Both the position numbers and the translations under genes were made by a program. Source: an uncultured Bacilli bacterium (GTDB lineage Bacteria; Bacillota_I; Bacilli_A; RF39; UBA660). From it: a DNA stretch of 49,713 nt. A model generated the notes under the pieces. That model saw only the letters and a list, made by a program, of their open reading frames with translations. It was not told the DNA's origin and did not search any database. This document shows positions 49,622 through 49,713 of this stretch, piece by piece. The stretch spans positions 2,828 to 52,540 of the forward strand of contig CAJUCU010000004.1 of NCBI GenBank assembly GCA_910585335.1, read 5' to 3'. Each line of letters begins with the position of its first letter. Within the stretch, counting starts at the first letter, position 1.

Positions 49622-49637
49622 TGTTTCACGTGGAACA
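49622..49637. promoter_or_regulatory. parS: parS chromosome-partition site
   Basis: TGTTTCACGTGGAACA; its complement TGTTCCACGTGAAACA fits the bacterial parS consensus TGTTNCACGTGAAACA exactly. ParB/Spo0J would load here. Its place upstream of dnaX, near the origin, is as expected. The rest of 49540-49713 holds the dnaX promoter and a Noc site, but no gene that I can see. Confidence 0.88.
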
Positions 49638-49668
49638 TATAAATTATCAATTAAAAAGTGCTCAAATT

Positions 49669-49682
49669 ATTTCCCGGGAAAT
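49669..49682. promoter_or_regulatory. Noc-binding site (NBS) upstream of dnaX
   Basis: ATTTCCCGGGAAAT, inside a longer perfect palindrome (49666-49685 and beyond, arms AAATTATTTCCC). It is 32 bases from the parS site. Finding a Noc-type and a ParB-type site side by side fits the origin of Noc as a ParB paralogue that reads a slightly changed palindrome. Confidence 0.78.
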
Positions 49683-49713
49683 AATTTTCGAACAAATAAA
49701 GTTTCCACATTTA

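Noticed and set aside
1..49713. CRISPR arrays, tRNA or rRNA genes, SRP RNA
   Set aside because: No regularly spaced repeats and no tRNA-like or rRNA-like segment was seen. The SRP RNA gene that precedes dnaX in B. subtilis is not in the 174 bases available.

Overview
The window is a near-origin stretch of a low-G+C, endospore-forming Bacillota chromosome. Every convincing gene lies on the minus strand, so the gene order below runs from high to low coordinates. It follows the Bacillus subtilis dnaX-to-cysS block closely: dnaX, ybaB, recR, bofA, holB, ricT, trmN6-like, rsmI, pth, mfd, spoVT, metG, tatD, a 3D-domain gene, ksgA, yabG, veg, spoVG, yabP, yabQ, divIC, tilS, ftsH, dusB, lysS, clpC, cysS (cut by the left edge). 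TGA is a stop codon, as the ATGA gene overlaps show, so this is not a code-4 mollicute. A parS site and two perfect Noc-binding palindromes near dnaX suggest class Bacilli. Many B. subtilis genes of this block are missing (tmk, yabA, rnmV, glmU, prs, hpt, spoIIE, ctsR-mcsAB), so the genome is probably compact.

Region by region. 1-8.5 kb: cysS, clpC, a YfcC-type permease, lysS, an RDD membrane protein, dusB and one unknown. 8.5-14.3 kb: ftsH, tilS, divIC, the spore coat genes yabQ and yabP, an unknown, spoVG and veg. 14.8-29.1 kb: a site-specific insertion described below. 29.4-36.3 kb: ksgA, a membrane and surface cluster with a SipW-type signal peptidase and three TasA/camelysin-like proteins, a 3D-domain protein and tatD. 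36.4-39.6 kb: metG behind a T-box leader, spoVT and an unknown. 39.6-49.7 kb: mfd to dnaX, tightly packed with start/stop overlaps, then the chromosome-organisation sites.

The main discovery is that yabG, the mother-cell sporulation protease gene, is split by a 14.3 kb element (about 14792-29134). Its first 92 codons sit next to ksgA. The remaining 165 codons, with the likely catalytic His and Cys, sit next to veg. Both junctions share GATGGAGA. Precise recombination between the copies would rebuild one in-frame 257-residue YabG, at the point expected from alignment with B. subtilis YabG. The element encodes two overlapping large serine recombinases and a 42-residue ORF upstream of them that could be an excision factor. 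It also carries an operon for a membrane-anchored cohesin-like protein and a 3202-residue dockerin-bearing M26-type (IgA1-protease/Zmp-like) metalloprotease. This resembles the skin element in sigK, but in yabG and with host-directed surface cargo. BofA, SpoVT, YabP and YabQ are intact, so the cell is probably a sporulator in which excision could matter.
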